Shown: positions 9,419 to 18,081 of the stretch, piece by piece
Numbering within the stretch: position 1 is the first letter of the stretch
Layout: every line of letters starts with the position of its first letter
NCBI RefSeq assembly: GCF_016918935.1
Contig: NZ_JAFFOB010000005.1
Coordinates: forward strand, 248,001 to 312,000
Direction of reading: 5' to 3'
DNA length: 64,000 nt
From: Roseitranquillus sediminis
Lineage (GTDB): Bacteria > Pseudomonadota > Alphaproteobacteria > Rhodobacterales > Rhodobacteraceae
Translations under genes and position numbers: made by a program
Notes under the pieces: model-generated
Database searches by the model: none
What the model was told of the DNA's origin: nothing
Seen by the model: the letters and a program-made list of their open reading frames with translations, nothing else

Positions 9419-10671
9419 GTCTTCTCGGATTCCTTCTGGCGCGCTCGGCGATTTTCGGCAGCGCGGGCAAGTCCCTGGACGCTGCGCGAGGCGATGACGC
9501 GGCCTTCACCGGCAAAGGCCTCGTGGTTCGAGGCGATACGCCCCGGGTCGTAGAGGTAATTCACCATCGCGCCGCCCGACTGCCTGATGCCGGCGTCGGA
9601 CGTGTCGGCGCCAGCGTGGATCTCGTGCACGCGGGCGCCGTTGCCGAGGTGGAAGCGGGCGACGGGGTCGTAGGGCGCGTTGCCGCGCTTGGCGGTCAGC
9701 AGGTAGCGCGCGGCGACGCGGCGAAGCTCGTCCGGGTCTTCCGGCAGATCGATCTCCTCCTCCTCCGCCCAAGCGCGCAGGCGCGGGATCGGCGAGAGGG
9801 TGACGAAGTTGCCGATCTCGGGCACTTCGCGCGAAATGTCCTCGACCACCTGCTTTATGAGGGAATTGCCGAACGAGATCCCGGCGAGGCCCGGCTGGCA
9901 ATTCGAGATCGAGTAGAAGACCGCCGTGTCGGCCCGTCCAGGCGGCAGCGGTGTCCGCCCCTCGGCCAGCAGCGACTGGACCGAGCCGGGGATGCCGCGT
10001 GTGAGCGCCACCTCGACGAAGATCAGCGGCTCCGTCGGCATCGCGGGGTGAAAGAAGGCGTAGCAGCGCCGGTCGGGCGGCTCGAGCCGGCGGCGCAGGT
10101 CGGCCCAGCTGCCGATCGCGTGCACCGCCTCGTAGGCGATGATCTTCTCCAGCACGTTGGCCGGGCTTTCCCAGGTGATGCGCTGCAGCACCAGGAAACC
10201 CCGGTTGAACCACGAGGCAAAGAGGTGGCGGAAATCCACGTCCACCCGCTCGAGGTCGGGATGCTCCCGGGCGAACCGCAGGAGGTCCGCGCGCATCCGC
10301 ACCAGCCGGACGGTCGCGCCCGGCACCTGGTTGAGCCGCCGCGCCAACTCCTGCCGCTGTGGCTCGGCTGCGCGGGCGAGAACCTGATATCGGCCGCGCG
10401 AGCGATCTTCGGCGTAGTCGCGGACCGCTTCGGCCAATGCGTCCGCATCGACGTCGAACTCCGCGAGGAGCTCGAAGAAGGCGCGGCGCGTCTCCTCGTC
10501 CGCCTCGGCGTAACGGTCGAGGATGTGCCGGGCCATCTCGCCCCCCGTCACCTCGCCGTGCGAGGACAGGAGGTCGCGGCACAGCGCCTCGGTCGACCGG
10601 GGATCGCGCCCGGTGGCGCCGTGGTAGCGGCGCTGGAAGAGCGGCGGCAGCAGGTCGGTCAGGCGCGGCAT
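9415..10671 (-). CDS. matA: Malonyl-CoA decarboxylase
   Basis: This 418-residue enzyme turns malonyl-CoA into acetyl-CoA and CO2. An N-terminal helical domain (about 1-150) is followed by the GNAT-like catalytic domain. The latter contains the family segments WESPANVLEKI, CYAFFHPAMP, FYSISNCQPGLAGISFGN and the late GNGARVHEIHAGAD. The start overlaps the stop of the TRAP large-permease gene by one base (TGATG), and its own stop overlaps the matB start. The open frame continues upstream of 10671 inside the permease gene, but that extension is out of register with the real permease and is a shadow. Confidence 0.93.
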   Translation of the reverse strand: MPRLTDLLPPLFQRRYHGATGRDPRSTEALCRDLLSSHGEVTGGEMARHILDRYAEADEETRRAFFELLAEFDVDADALAEAVRDYAEDRSRGRYQVLARAAEPQRQELARRLNQVPGATVRLVRMRADLLRFAREHPDLERVDVDFRHLFASWFNRGFLVLQRITWESPANVLEKIIAYEAVHAIGSWADLRRRLEPPDRRCYAFFHPAMPTEPLIFVEVALTRGIPGSVQSLLAEGRTPLPPGRADTAVFYSISNCQPGLAGISFGNSLIKQVVEDISREVPEIGNFVTLSPIPRLRAWAEEEEIDLPEDPDELRRVAARYLLTAKRGNAPYDPVARFHLGNGARVHEIHAGADTSDAGIRQSGGAMVNYLYDPGRIASNHEAFAGEGRVIASRSVQGLARAAENRRARQKESEKT

Positions 10672-11981
10672 CAGTACCCCATCACCACGTTCGGCAGCCA
10701 GGTTGCAATGCCGGGAAATACGCAGAGCAGCACGATCCCCAGCACCATGCAGCCGACATAGGGCATCGACCCCCAGAGGATGGTCTTGAGCTTGATGTCC
10801 GGGGCGATGCCGTTGATCACGTAGAGATTGAGCCCGACGGGCGGCGTGATCAAGCCGATCTCCATGTTGATCGTCAGGATCACGGCGAACCAGATCGGGT
10901 CGAAGCCTGCGCTGGTGATGATCGGCAGCAGGATCGGCGCCGCCATCAGGATCACCGCGACCGGCGGCAGGAAGAACCCGGCGATCAGCAGGAAGACGTT
11001 GATCATCCCCATCAGCACCCAACGGTTGACCTCGAGGGTGCCGATCCACTGCGCCACCGACTGGGTGATGAAGAGCGAGCTCAGCATGTAGCTGAAGACG
11101 CCCGCGGCGGCGATGATGAAGAGTATCATCACGCTCTCACGCGTCGAGTCGCGCAGCACCACCCAGATCGCGCGCGGGCTCCAGAGGCGGTAGATCACCA
11201 TCGCGATGACGAGGCAGAGCAGGGCGCCGACCGCCGCCGTCTCGCTGGGCGTCGCAATTCCGCCGTACATGGCGTAGAGCACGCCCAGGATGATCAGCAG
11301 GAACGGCAGCACGCGGGGCAGGATCTCGACTCGCTCGCGCCACGAATAGGTCGTCGCGCTCAGGACGTTGGCATCGCCGGAGCGCCAGGTGGAATAGAGC
11401 GACCAGACCATGAAGAGCGCGACCAGCATCAAGCCGGGCAGCACGCCAGCCAGGAAGAGTCGCCCGATCGAGGTCTCGGTCGCGATGCCATAGACGATCA
11501 TGGTGACGGAGGGCGGGATCAGGATGCCCAGCGTGCCGCCTGCCGCAATGGAGCCTGCCGCCACCCCGTCCGGATAGCCGCGACGGCGCATCTCCGGGAT
11601 GCCCATCTTGCCGATCGCGGCGCAGGTGGCGGGGCTCGAGCCCGACATCGCGGCGAAGAGCGCGCAGGCCCCGAGGTTCGAGATCACGAGGCCGCCCGGC
11701 ACCCGCGTCAGCCAGCGCTCGAGCGCCTCGTAGAGGTCGGCGCCCGCCCGCGTCGAGGCGATGGAGGCGCCCATGATGATGAACATCGGGATCGCCAACA
11801 GGGCGAAGCTGTCGAGATGCCCGAAGAGGATCTCGGGCATCAGCTCCAGCGACCGCACGCCGTCGAACACGAGCAGGAAGCCCGCCGACACGATCAGCAG
11901 GCCGACCGCGACGGAGACGCCGGAGAACAAGACTACGATCGTCACCACTGCCACGAGGGCGCCCAGAACGAGCGGGTCCAT
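10671..11981 (-). CDS. TRAP transporter large permease (DctM type), malonate
   Basis: This 436-residue inner-membrane protein is the large, ion-coupled subunit of a TRAP transporter. About 11-12 hydrophobic segments run the whole length. DctM hallmarks are SGSSPATCAAIG in the first half and GGTLGILIPPS after it, and a second repeat contains ITPPVGLNLYVI. It overlaps the small permease gene by one base (TGATG) and the decarboxylase gene by one base. The substrate malonate is inferred from the MatA and MatB genes in the same operon, an arrangement known as MatPQM in Sinorhizobium. Confidence is very high for the family and good for the substrate. Confidence 0.93.
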   Translation of the reverse strand: MDPLVLGALVAVVTIVVLFSGVSVAVGLLIVSAGFLLVFDGVRSLELMPEILFGHLDSFALLAIPMFIIMGASIASTRAGADLYEALERWLTRVPGGLVISNLGACALFAAMSGSSPATCAAIGKMGIPEMRRRGYPDGVAAGSIAAGGTLGILIPPSVTMIVYGIATETSIGRLFLAGVLPGLMLVALFMVWSLYSTWRSGDANVLSATTYSWRERVEILPRVLPFLLIILGVLYAMYGGIATPSETAAVGALLCLVIAMVIYRLWSPRAIWVVLRDSTRESVMILFIIAAAGVFSYMLSSLFITQSVAQWIGTLEVNRWVLMGMINVFLLIAGFFLPPVAVILMAAPILLPIITSAGFDPIWFAVILTINMEIGLITPPVGLNLYVINGIAPDIKLKTILWGSMPYVGCMVLGIVLLCVFPGIATWLPNVVMGY

Positions 11982-12565
11982 CAGTCGTCGATCCCGAAGG
12001 GCGCGTCGATCCCGAGGATCACCGCGACAAGGTCGGCCACGAGCTGCAGCAGGAAGAGGCCGAGGCCCACCGGGATCGCGAGGTAGGGGATCCAGAGCTG
12101 CACGTCCCACACCGTTCCGGAGCGCCAGTTGCGCTCCCACGCGATATGCCAGAGTTCCCACCCATACCAGAGCATCGACCCGATCACCGCGATCGACAGC
12201 CCCAGCGTCAGCACCGCCAGCGCTCGGCGCAGGCCGCGCGGCAGGGCCATCGGCACAAGGTCGACGTTGACGTGGCCGCGCAGCCGCTGGACGTAGGGCA
12301 GGCCCACCAGCGTCGCGCCGATGACGAGGTAGACGACCGTCTCGGTCTGCCAGATGGTCGAGCCGTTCAGCACGAAGCGCACCCAGATCATCTGGCAGGT
12401 CACGCCCACCGCAACGACGATCATCGCGGCGCTGATCCAACCGGCGACCGTCGAAATCGCGGCGACGGCGCGCAGCACCGGATTGCCTCCGGTGCGCGCC
12501 GGGTGCGCCGGCTCGGCGACCGACGCCCCCTGCCGCTCGGGCGGAACCGGCGGCCGCACGCTCAC
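11981..12565 (-). CDS. TRAP transporter small permease (DctQ type), malonate
   Basis: This 194-residue membrane protein has a polar N-terminus of about 30 residues and four hydrophobic helices, the DctQ layout. The first helix ends in QMIWVRFVLNGSTIWQTE, a common DctQ pattern. I choose the GTG at 12565, whose GTGA overlaps the stop of the solute-binding protein gene by 4 bases; a GTG 6 bases later is also possible. A much longer open frame runs on upstream but lies over the solute-binding protein and is not used. It pairs with the DctM-type subunit. Confidence 0.88.
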   Translation of the reverse strand: MSVRPPVPPERQGASVAEPAHPARTGGNPVLRAVAAISTVAGWISAAMIVVAVGVTCQMIWVRFVLNGSTIWQTETVVYLVIGATLVGLPYVQRLRGHVNVDLVPMALPRGLRRALAVLTLGLSIAVIGSMLWYGWELWHIAWERNWRSGTVWDVQLWIPYLAIPVGLGLFLLQLVADLVAVILGIDAPFGIDD

Positions 12566-13536
12566 TCGACGGCGAGCGCCATGTCGAGCAGCTCCTGCCC
12601 GTCCGGGACCTCCTCGATGAACGCGGCGTAGGAGGACCGCTGAGCGACCTCCTGCCAGGCCTGGAAGTCCTCCTCGGTCATCTCGCCAATCTCGACGCCC
12701 GCGTCCCGGAACACTTGGACCGAGGCCTCGTCCTCCTTCTTGGCCTCCTCGAGGTAGTAAGCCTCCGCCTTCTCCGCCGCGTCGAGGAGGGCCTGCTGCT
12801 GTTCCTCGTTCAGCCCCTCGAAGGTCGACTTGTTCATCAGGAGCGGCTGGTACATGAACCAGAGGGCGACGTCGCCGGCTGGCGTATAGCACGCCACCTG
12901 CTCGTAGAGGCGGTAACTTACGAAGGACGAGGACGAGGTGTTCGCGGCGTCGAGGACGCCGGTCTGCATCGCGTTGTAGATCTCGGACGACGCCATCGAC
13001 GCGATCGACGCGCCCGCTTCGGCCAGCATCTGCTCGAAAGCCTTCCCGGCCGCGCGGATCTGCTTGCCCTCGACATGCTCGGGGCGGGTGATGCACTCCT
13101 CGGTCCCCGCGAAGCCGCCGGCGAGATAGCCGTGGACCAGGACCATCACGTCGTCCTCGGCCATCTTCTCCTCGATCGCCTCCATGAACGGGCTCTCGTT
13201 CAGGCGCGCCGCATGGTCGTGGTTCTTCACGAGGCCGGGCATCAGCGTGAGGTTGTATGCCGGCTGCTGCCCGCCCGCGTAGCTGAGCGGCAGCACGGTC
13301 ATGTCGAGCTGACCCCGGCTCAGCGGATTGTACTGTTCGTTGGCGGTGAAGAGCGACTCCGACGGGAATATCTGGATCTCGAGGTCCACGTCGGCCGCGG
13401 CGACCTCGTCCGCGACGATCTGCGCGACCTGGTGCCGGATATCGTTGGTCGACCACTGGTGCGAGAGCCGCAGCTCCTCGGCGCCGGCCGCGCCGGCCGT
13501 GGCGATGGCCGCAGTGGCCAGAAGATGGATACGCAT
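12562..13536 (-). CDS. TRAP transporter periplasmic binding protein (DctP type), malonate
   Basis: This 324-residue exported protein has a short signal peptide ending at AGA-EELRLSHQW. It binds the substrate in the periplasm and delivers it to the QM permease. DctP features include IQIFPSESLFTANEQ, RAAGKAFEQML and a helix-rich C-terminal third. The TRAP-specific substrate arginine would be in the KQIRAAGKAF region (inferred). It is the first gene of the operon, 110 bases from the divergent GntR regulator, with an operator candidate between them. A DctP annotation is certain; malonate specificity comes from context. Confidence 0.9.
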   Translation of the reverse strand: MRIHLLATAAIATAGAAGAEELRLSHQWSTNDIRHQVAQIVADEVAAADVDLEIQIFPSESLFTANEQYNPLSRGQLDMTVLPLSYAGGQQPAYNLTLMPGLVKNHDHAARLNESPFMEAIEEKMAEDDVMVLVHGYLAGGFAGTEECITRPEHVEGKQIRAAGKAFEQMLAEAGASIASMASSEIYNAMQTGVLDAANTSSSSFVSYRLYEQVACYTPAGDVALWFMYQPLLMNKSTFEGLNEEQQQALLDAAEKAEAYYLEEAKKEDEASVQVFRDAGVEIGEMTEEDFQAWQEVAQRSSYAAFIEEVPDGQELLDMALAVE

Positions 13537-13615
13537 GTCGTCCTCCCTCCTTGGCCGCCGCGGTTCCGGCGACCCCTAGTCGCAGCATCGCGATCGGTTC
13601 GCGCCGAGTCAACGA

Positions 13616-13628
13616 TCTGGTATACAGA
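13616..13628. promoter_or_regulatory. Candidate MatR operator (TCTG-N5-CAGA)
   Basis: Exact inverted half-sites TCTG and CAGA surround GTATA, giving a TGGTATAC-type core typical of GntR/FCD operators. It lies 18 bases before the regulator start and 79 bases before the solute-binding gene start. It resembles the TCTTGTATACACGA operator I recall for rhizobial MatR. Binding is inferred. Confidence 0.6.
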
Positions 13629-13646
13629 CGTCGAGGGATTGCACAC

Positions 13647-14309
13647 ATGGGAGCGCGCGACATGGATGTGCGGCGGGCGGACGCCATCGCCGACGAGCTC
13701 GAGCAGCTCATCCTGACCGGAAGCTTCGAGGATGGCGAGCGGCTGGACGAGGCGCGGCTCGCCGCGCGTTTCGGTGTTTCGCGCACGCCGGTCCGCGAGG
13801 CGCTGCACAAGCTCGGCACAAGCGGGCTCGTCGAGCAGATGCCCCGCCGCGGTGTCTTCGTGCGCCTGCCGGGCGCGGTCGACCTGATGGAGATGTTCGA
13901 GCTGATGGCCGAGTTGGAGGGCGCCTGCGGTCGGCTCGCCGCGAGCCGGATCACGGCGGCGGGCCTCGCCAGCCTGCGCGACGCCAGCAAAGCCTGCGCG
14001 CGCGCCGCCGAAGCCGGCGACCCCGACGCCTACTTCAGCGAGAACCAGCGCTTCCACCAGCTGATCTACCGTCATGCGGCGAACCGCTACCTCGAGGCCG
14101 AGGCGCTTCGGATGCAGAAGCGGCTGAAGGCCTATCGCCGGCTGCAGCTGCATCTGCGCGGGCGCATGGACCAGTCACTCGACGAACATCGCGCCATCCT
14201 CCGCGCTCTGGAGGCGGGCGAAAGCGAGACCGCCGCCGCGGCGCTTCGCGCGCATGTGGCTGTGCAGGGAGAGAAATTTCAGCGACTGCGCGCCACGCTC
14301 GGCCGCTGA
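13647..14309 (+). CDS. GntR/FCD-family regulator, probable MatR
   Basis: This 220-residue regulator has an N-terminal winged helix (about 5-70), with the GntR pattern DGERLDEARLAARFGVSRTPVREALHKL. An all-helical FCD ligand-binding domain follows, in which metal-binding-type residues are visible in NQRFHQLIYRHA and DQSLDEHRAI. It is divergent from the malonate TRAP operon and most likely represses it until malonate or malonyl-CoA appears (inference from family and position). The ATG at 13647 has GAGGGAT upstream; the ATG at 13662 is the alternative. It would also bind its own promoter, since the operator is within 20 bases of its start. Confidence 0.85.
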   Translation: MGARDMDVRRADAIADELEQLILTGSFEDGERLDEARLAARFGVSRTPVREALHKLGTSGLVEQMPRRGVFVRLPGAVDLMEMFELMAELEGACGRLAASRITAAGLASLRDASKACARAAEAGDPDAYFSENQRFHQLIYRHAANRYLEAEALRMQKRLKAYRRLQLHLRGRMDQSLDEHRAILRALEAGESETAAAALRAHVAVQGEKFQRLRATLGR

Positions 14310-14353
14310 CGGCGCCCCTTCCCTTCCCCTGTGGCGGGCGCTAGGGCAGCATC

Positions 14354-15277
14354 ATGAATACCGGCCTCGCCATCGCGATGAAGCTCGCCTCGGTCGCCAC
14401 GTTCGTGGCGATGTCGTCGCTCATCAAGGCGGTCTCGGGCGCGGTCCCGCCGGGCGAGGCGGTGTTCTTCCGCTCGATCTTTGCACTGCCGGTGATCGTG
14501 GTATGGCTTGCGGCGCGGCATGAGCTCACGACCGGCTTCTCGACGGACAACCCGCTCGGCCACCTCTGGCGCGGCCTCGTGGGGTCGCTGTCGATGGGGC
14601 TCGGATTCGCCGGACTCGCCTTCCTGCCGCTCTCCGAGGTGCAGGCCATCGGCTATGCCGCGCCGCTGCTCGTGGTGATCTTCGCCTCGATGTTCCTGAA
14701 CGAGCAGGTGCGGCTCTATCGCCTCACCGCCGTCGCACTGGGCCTCGTCGGCGTGCTGGTGGTGCTCTCGCCCCGCCTGACGGCGCTGGGCGGCGGCGAG
14801 CTCGACGCGACCGAGGCGCTCGGCGCGGTGCTGGTGCTGGGCGCGGCGATCTGTGCGGCGCTGGCGCAGGTCTTCGTGCGCAAGCTGGTGCATACCGAGA
14901 CGACCTCGTCCATCGTCTTCTGGTTCTCGATCACCGCCTCGTGCCTCGCGCTGACCACGCTGCCGTTCGGCTGGGTTGTGCCAACGCCGGCGCAGGCGGC
15001 GATGCTGGTGTTGGCGGGGTTGCTGGGGGGCGTCGGCCAGATCCTCCTCACCTCGTCCTACCGCCACGCCGACGCGTCGGTCGTCGCGCCCTTCGAGTAC
15101 GCGTCCATCCTGCTGGCGCTGGCGATCGGCTATGTCGTCTTCGACGAGGTGCCGACTGCCACGATGCTGGGGGGCGCCGGCATCGTGATCCTGGCCGGCG
15201 TCGTCATCATCTGGCGCGAGCGCCAACTCGGCCTGGAACGTGCCCGCGCACGCAAGGCGATGACGCCACAAGGTTGA
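14354..15277 (+). CDS. DMT-superfamily EamA transporter
   Basis: This 307-residue inner-membrane protein has two EamA repeats and about ten hydrophobic helices. The first repeat ends around ALGLVGVLVVLSPR and the second around AGIVILAGVVIIW. Members export or import small metabolites; the substrate cannot be read from sequence. The cytoplasmic tail is short and basic (RERQLGLERARARK). It follows the GntR regulator by 44 bases on the same strand, so it could belong to that transcript, but nothing else ties it to malonate. Confidence 0.88.
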   Translation: MNTGLAIAMKLASVATFVAMSSLIKAVSGAVPPGEAVFFRSIFALPVIVVWLAARHELTTGFSTDNPLGHLWRGLVGSLSMGLGFAGLAFLPLSEVQAIGYAAPLLVVIFASMFLNEQVRLYRLTAVALGLVGVLVVLSPRLTALGGGELDATEALGAVLVLGAAICAALAQVFVRKLVHTETTSSIVFWFSITASCLALTTLPFGWVVPTPAQAAMLVLAGLLGGVGQILLTSSYRHADASVVAPFEYASILLALAIGYVVFDEVPTATMLGGAGIVILAGVVIIWRERQLGLERARARKAMTPQG

Positions 15278-15351
15278 CACATCAGGGCTGACATGAGCCC
15301 TCCGTTACCCTAGGTTACGTCGACCAGTGACGCCAATGGAAGAGGGCCGAC

Positions 15352-15543
15352 ATGGAACGCCACATCCTCGACCGCCCCCGCTCGCCGCAGAGCGGCCGAC
15401 TGCCTCACTACCTCACGCAGGAGCGCGACAACCGCGTGCGCGGACCGCACCATGCGGTCAACGTCCTGCGCCGCCTGCCGCGCGGCTCCGGCGAGCTCAG
15501 CCACCGGATGCGCAGCTACCTGAAGATCGAGCGGAGCACCTGA
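15352..15543 (+). CDS. Small basic hypothetical protein
   Basis: A 63-residue, Arg- and His-rich open frame with a good ribosome-binding site (GAAGAGGG, 6-7 bases before the ATG). No membrane segment and no recognised domain. It lies alone between the DMT transporter and the convergent antiporter. The ribosome-binding site and frame length favour a real gene, but its arginine content is also typical of spurious frames in G+C-rich DNA. Confidence 0.4.
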   Translation: MERHILDRPRSPQSGRLPHYLTQERDNRVRGPHHAVNVLRRLPRGSGELSHRMRSYLKIERST

Positions 15544-15564
15544 TTCCGCCGTCGGAGCGGGCGG

Positions 15565-18081
15565 CTAGCGCTCCGCTCGCTCCCGCAGGTTCGCGGGCAG
15601 GTCGAGCTGGATGCCGCGCTTGGCCGCGCTCTCCTGCACCGCCTCCTGAAGCGCCCGGCTGCGGCCGAGCAGACGCAGGAAACGCGGCTCGTCGAGCGCT
15701 AGGAGCGTGCAGGGCGTGATCGCGCGCACCTCGGTCCGCCGAGCGCGGTGCATCAGGATCGCCATCTGGCCGAACATTTCGCCGCGACCTAGTCGCCACG
15801 CCTGCCCCGCGGCCCTCAGCTCCACCGCGCCCGACGCGATGAAATATACCGCACGCGCCGCGCGGTCGCGCCGCAGGATCACGTCGCCCGCCGCGGCGTA
15901 CCTGGTGACCAGCGCCCGGCTCAGTCGCCGCAGCGCACCCTCGTCCAATTCGGTGAAGAGGGGGAACTGACGCACCAGCGCCACCTTGCGCACCGCAAGG
16001 TCCAGCTTGGGTCGCCGTTCGGTCATTCCGCGGCGTCTCTGCACCTGATGCATCAGCGACATGAAGGGCTCGTCGGCGATCAGCCCGTCGGCGTGCAGCG
16101 CCACGTATTCCCGCTCCTCCAGCCGCAGCGCCGTGCGGCGGATGAAGCGCCGCTCCAACTCCTCGGCGTAGCCGGGAAATTGCAGACGCAGCCCCTCCAG
16201 CGCCTGGTCCACCGATTCCTGCCGGCGCGTCAGCAGCTCGTGCAGCAGCTCGGCGACCCGCCGGCCGTGGATGCGCCGAATGCGGGTGTCGAGGAATCGG
16301 TGGAGGTCGCGCAGGATCAGCCGCTGCGACAGCAGGACCTCGAAGCGGTCCGCCGTCAGCCGCGCGAGCGGCCGCGAGAGGCGCAGCCGGTTGTGCAGGA
16401 AGACCGCCAGCCGGAGCGCGGCCCCGAAGTCGAGGCTGGCGCGCGCGGTCCGCTGATAGCCGGTCCGGCCGCCGGCGCGCGTGGCCTCGATCAGTCGGTC
16501 AGCGTCGGTGATGACACGCTCGGCTAGCCGTGCCGAAATCTCGTGTTCGCGAAACCGCTCCAGCAGGATGTCCCGCTCGGCCCCCGCCAGCGCCAGGAGG
16601 CCCAGCGTGATCCGGTCGCGGTCGAGGATCTCGGTACTGTCCTCGGCCGACTTCACCGCCTGGTCCAGCCGCTCGGCAAAGAGCTTCGCCTCGGAGCGCA
16701 CCGTCTCGCGCGGCAGGCTGTAGTCCTCGGTCGCCTGCGCCACGTCCTCGCGCACGGTCTGGAGCGCCACCGCGACCACCTGGTTCGCCAGCGCCGCGTC
16801 GAGCGGCGACAGGCGGTCCAGCCCGAGCCGCGCGATGACCCACCTGAGCGAGGTGCCCTGCACGATGAGCGTGAAGAGGGTGAAGCCCGTCGCCAGGATT
16901 GCGACGAGGCGCCGCGTCTCCGGCGGCACGCGCAGGCTCTCGGTCACCGCGAGCGCCAGCGCCAGCGTCACCGCGCCGCGTAGGCCGCCCCAGAGGATCG
17001 CCACGCGGTACGGCCGCTCGACGTCTGGCGACACCCTGAGCCGCGCCAGAAGCGGCAGGAGCCCGAAGAGGATGATCGCCCGCGCCACGATGGCCGCCAG
17101 CACCACGACGCCGACCCAGAGCACGTCGCGCAGCGTGATCCCGTCGAGCAGCCGGGGAATCAGCAGCGCGGCCAGCACGAAGATCAGCGCTCCCGCCCAA
17201 TGCGCCAGCAGGTCCCAGACCTCGCGCAGGCGCGACCAGGCGGCGGGCGGCAGCCGGCCAGGCCCCGCCAGGTTCAGCGTCAGGCCCGCCGACACCACCG
17301 CAATCACGCCCGAGGCGCCGAGGCTCTGCTCGGAGACGACGTAGGCGAGGTAGGGCAGCGCCACCGAGATCGACGTCACCGCCAGCTCGTACCTGCCGAG
17401 CAACGCCATCAGCGCCGTCGCGATCCGCCCCAGCGCCCAGCCCACCAGCGCTCCGCCGAGGATCAGCACTGGGAATCGCGACAGCGCCCCCTGCAGCGTC
17501 GGGTCCGGCACGCCCGCCATGACGAAGCCCATGAACACGCCGAAGAGGGCAATGGCGGCCGCGTCATTCAGCAGGCTCTCGCCCTCGATGATCCGGCTGA
17601 GGCGCGGCGGCGCCGCAGTCGAGCGAAATATGGTGACGACCGCGGACGGGTCGGTGGTCGAGACGATGGCGCCGACTAGCAGGCAGACGACGAGCGGCAG
17701 GCCGCTGGCCCACGAGAGAGCGTAGCCGATGACGAAAGTGGCGGCAAAGACGGCCACCACCGCCAGCACCAGGATCGGTACCCAGTCGTCCAGCATCCGA
17801 CGCAGGTTCATGCCCAGGGTCACCTGGAAAAGCAGCGTCGGCAGGAAGACGTAGAGGAAGACGTTCGACCGGATCGGCAGGTTCAGGATTGCCGAGGCGA
17901 CCGGGTTCAGCGCGTCGGTCAGCTCGGTTCTGAGGAAGAATGCGGCGCCGAGGCCAATGGTGATGCCCATGAGCGCGAGGATCACCGAGTAGGGCAGCCT
18001 GAGCCGCGCTGCCAGCGGCTCGGCCAGCCCGATGACGAGAAACAGCGACGCCACGATGGTGGTGATGAGAATTATGCTCAT
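15565..18081 (-). CDS. Na+/H+ antiporter (CPA1) with C-terminal cyclic-nucleotide-binding domain, SOS1-like
   Basis: This 838-residue protein exchanges Na+ (or K+) for H+. Residues 1 to about 410 form 12-13 membrane helices, with the CPA1 ion-site region STTDPSAVVTIF, EGESLLNDAAAIALF and WGGLRGAVTLALAL. A long cytoplasmic helical region follows (about 420-700). A cNMP-binding/CRP-like domain closes the protein, with FPLFTELDEGALRRLS, DRAARAVYFIASG and GEMFGQMAIL. This layout matches plant SOS1 and bacterial NhaP-like long antiporters. The start MSIILIT is chosen because the first membrane helix begins there; the frame stays open upstream to 18552 in atypical sequence. Homeostasis under salt stress is the likely role. 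Confidence 0.9.
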   Translation of the reverse strand: MSIILITTIVASLFLVIGLAEPLAARLRLPYSVILALMGITIGLGAAFFLRTELTDALNPVASAILNLPIRSNVFLYVFLPTLLFQVTLGMNLRRMLDDWVPILVLAVVAVFAATFVIGYALSWASGLPLVVCLLVGAIVSTTDPSAVVTIFRSTAAPPRLSRIIEGESLLNDAAAIALFGVFMGFVMAGVPDPTLQGALSRFPVLILGGALVGWALGRIATALMALLGRYELAVTSISVALPYLAYVVSEQSLGASGVIAVVSAGLTLNLAGPGRLPPAAWSRLREVWDLLAHWAGALIFVLAALLIPRLLDGITLRDVLWVGVVVLAAIVARAIILFGLLPLLARLRVSPDVERPYRVAILWGGLRGAVTLALALAVTESLRVPPETRRLVAILATGFTLFTLIVQGTSLRWVIARLGLDRLSPLDAALANQVVAVALQTVREDVAQATEDYSLPRETVRSEAKLFAERLDQAVKSAEDSTEILDRDRITLGLLALAGAERDILLERFREHEISARLAERVITDADRLIEATRAGGRTGYQRTARASLDFGAALRLAVFLHNRLRLSRPLARLTADRFEVLLSQRLILRDLHRFLDTRIRRIHGRRVAELLHELLTRRQESVDQALEGLRLQFPGYAEELERRFIRRTALRLEEREYVALHADGLIADEPFMSLMHQVQRRRGMTERRPKLDLAVRKVALVRQFPLFTELDEGALRRLSRALVTRYAAAGDVILRRDRAARAVYFIASGAVELRAAGQAWRLGRGEMFGQMAILMHRARRTEVRAITPCTLLALDEPRFLRLLGRSRALQEAVQESAAKRGIQLDLPANLRERAER

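Noticed and set aside
10672-11049. Longer N-terminus for malonyl-CoA decarboxylase
   Set aside because: It overlaps the TRAP large permease in another frame; the TGATG junction gives a natural start at 10671.
12566-13990. Upstream extension of the TRAP small-permease frame to 669 codons
   Set aside because: The extension is Arg/Gly-rich sequence antisense or out of frame to the solute-binding protein and regulator genes, which have clear motifs.
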